From contig JALWLM010000190.1 of assembly GCA_027084145.1 (NCBI GenBank), positions 1 to 5,380 on the forward strand: a stretch of 5,380 nt of DNA, read 5' to 3'. The stretch is from Crocinitomicaceae bacterium (GTDB lineage: Bacteria > Bacteroidota > Bacteroidia > Flavobacteriales_D > Crocinitomicaceae). Positions 5,047 through 5,380 of this stretch are shown here, piece by piece. Position numbers and translations under genes: made by a program. The notes below the pieces were generated by a model. It worked only from the letters and a program-made list of their open reading frames with translations. It was not told where the DNA came from and ran no database searches. Within the stretch, counting starts at the first letter, position 1; every line of letters begins with the position of its first letter.

Positions 5047-5380
5047 ATGGCAACAATTACAGCTGCAGATGTTAACAAACTAAGAAAGCAAACAGGTGCT
5101 GGAATGATGGACTGCAAAAAAGCGCTTGTTGAAACAAACGGTGATTTTGAAGCAGCAATCGATGTTCTTAGAAAAAAAGGACAAAAAGTAGCAGCAAAAA
5201 GAGGTGATAACGAAGCTAAAGAAGGTTTGGTTATTGCTAAAGCAACAGAAGATGGAAAATCAGGTGTTATTTTAGCACTTAACTGTGAAACTGATTTCGT
5301 TGCAAAAAATAGTGATTACAATGATTTTGTTGAATCTTTAGTAAAAATTGCTATTGAAAAACAACCGGAGAGTATAGAAG
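5047..5380 (+). CDS. tsf: Translation elongation factor Ts, N-terminal part (runs off the window)
   Basis: EF-Ts exchanges GDP for GTP on EF-Tu. Only 111 complete codons are present; the frame is open to the window edge, so the gene is cut by the window and not by mutation. The N-terminal UBA-like domain is complete (residues 1 to about 50), with KLRKQTGAGMMDCKKAL at 11-27 and the AAIDVLRKKG helix at 36-45. The core begins next and includes NCETDFVAKN (79-88); its TDFV motif contacts EF-Tu, where Asp and Phe disturb the magnesium and nucleotide site. ATG 5047 gives the standard MATITAADV start. The 25-nt gap after rpsB holds only an A/T-rich leader, so the two genes should be co-transcribed. 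Confidence 0.97.
   Translation, partial: MATITAADVNKLRKQTGAGMMDCKKALVETNGDFEAAIDVLRKKGQKVAAKRGDNEAKEGLVIAKATEDGKSGVILALNCETDFVAKNSDYNDFVESLVKIAIEKQPESIE

Noticed and set aside
4685..5056. 123-codon open frame on the - strand.
   Set aside because: It is antisense to the 3' half of rpsB; its hydrophobic look follows from the Lys/Glu/Ala-rich codons of the sense strand.

Overview
The window is an AT-rich chromosomal segment with every recognisable gene on the + strand. It points to a member of the Bacteroidota, most likely Flavobacteriales or a close relative. Three things support this: a TTTG / 19-nt spacer / TAnnTTTG promoter of the Bacteroidota type in front of rplM, A-rich leaders in place of strong Shine-Dalgarno sites before most genes, and a single-RRM protein next to an enoyl-CoA hydratase whose sequence resembles a family I associate with Flavobacteriia. 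The lineage call is inference; no rRNA gene is present.

Left block (45-3148): pssA (phosphatidylserine synthase) overlaps purS (small subunit of FGAM synthase) by 11 nt. A 57-nt gap follows, then an unrecognised membrane-anchored coiled-coil protein, a small RRM RNA-binding protein 9 nt further on, and an enoyl-CoA hydratase/isomerase-family gene 1 nt after that. The last three look like one transcript. The functions in this block (phospholipid synthesis, purine synthesis, an envelope protein, RNA binding, acyl-CoA chemistry) do not form one pathway.

Boundary (3149-3314): about 165 nt with two weak U-tailed hairpins that may end the left operon, then a consensus promoter and a short leader for the ribosomal operon.

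Right block (3315-5380): rplM (L13, GTG start), rpsI (S9), a 108-nt intergenic leader with a clear interrupted stem, rpsB (S2), and the first 111 codons of tsf (EF-Ts), which runs off the window. This is conserved translation machinery in its usual order (rplM-rpsI, then rpsB-tsf).

I see no mobile element, CRISPR array, tRNA or rRNA, and no obvious novel multi-gene system. The least explained items are the coiled-coil membrane protein (1135-2088) and the structured rpsB leader (4178-4232), which is a candidate for autoregulation by S2.
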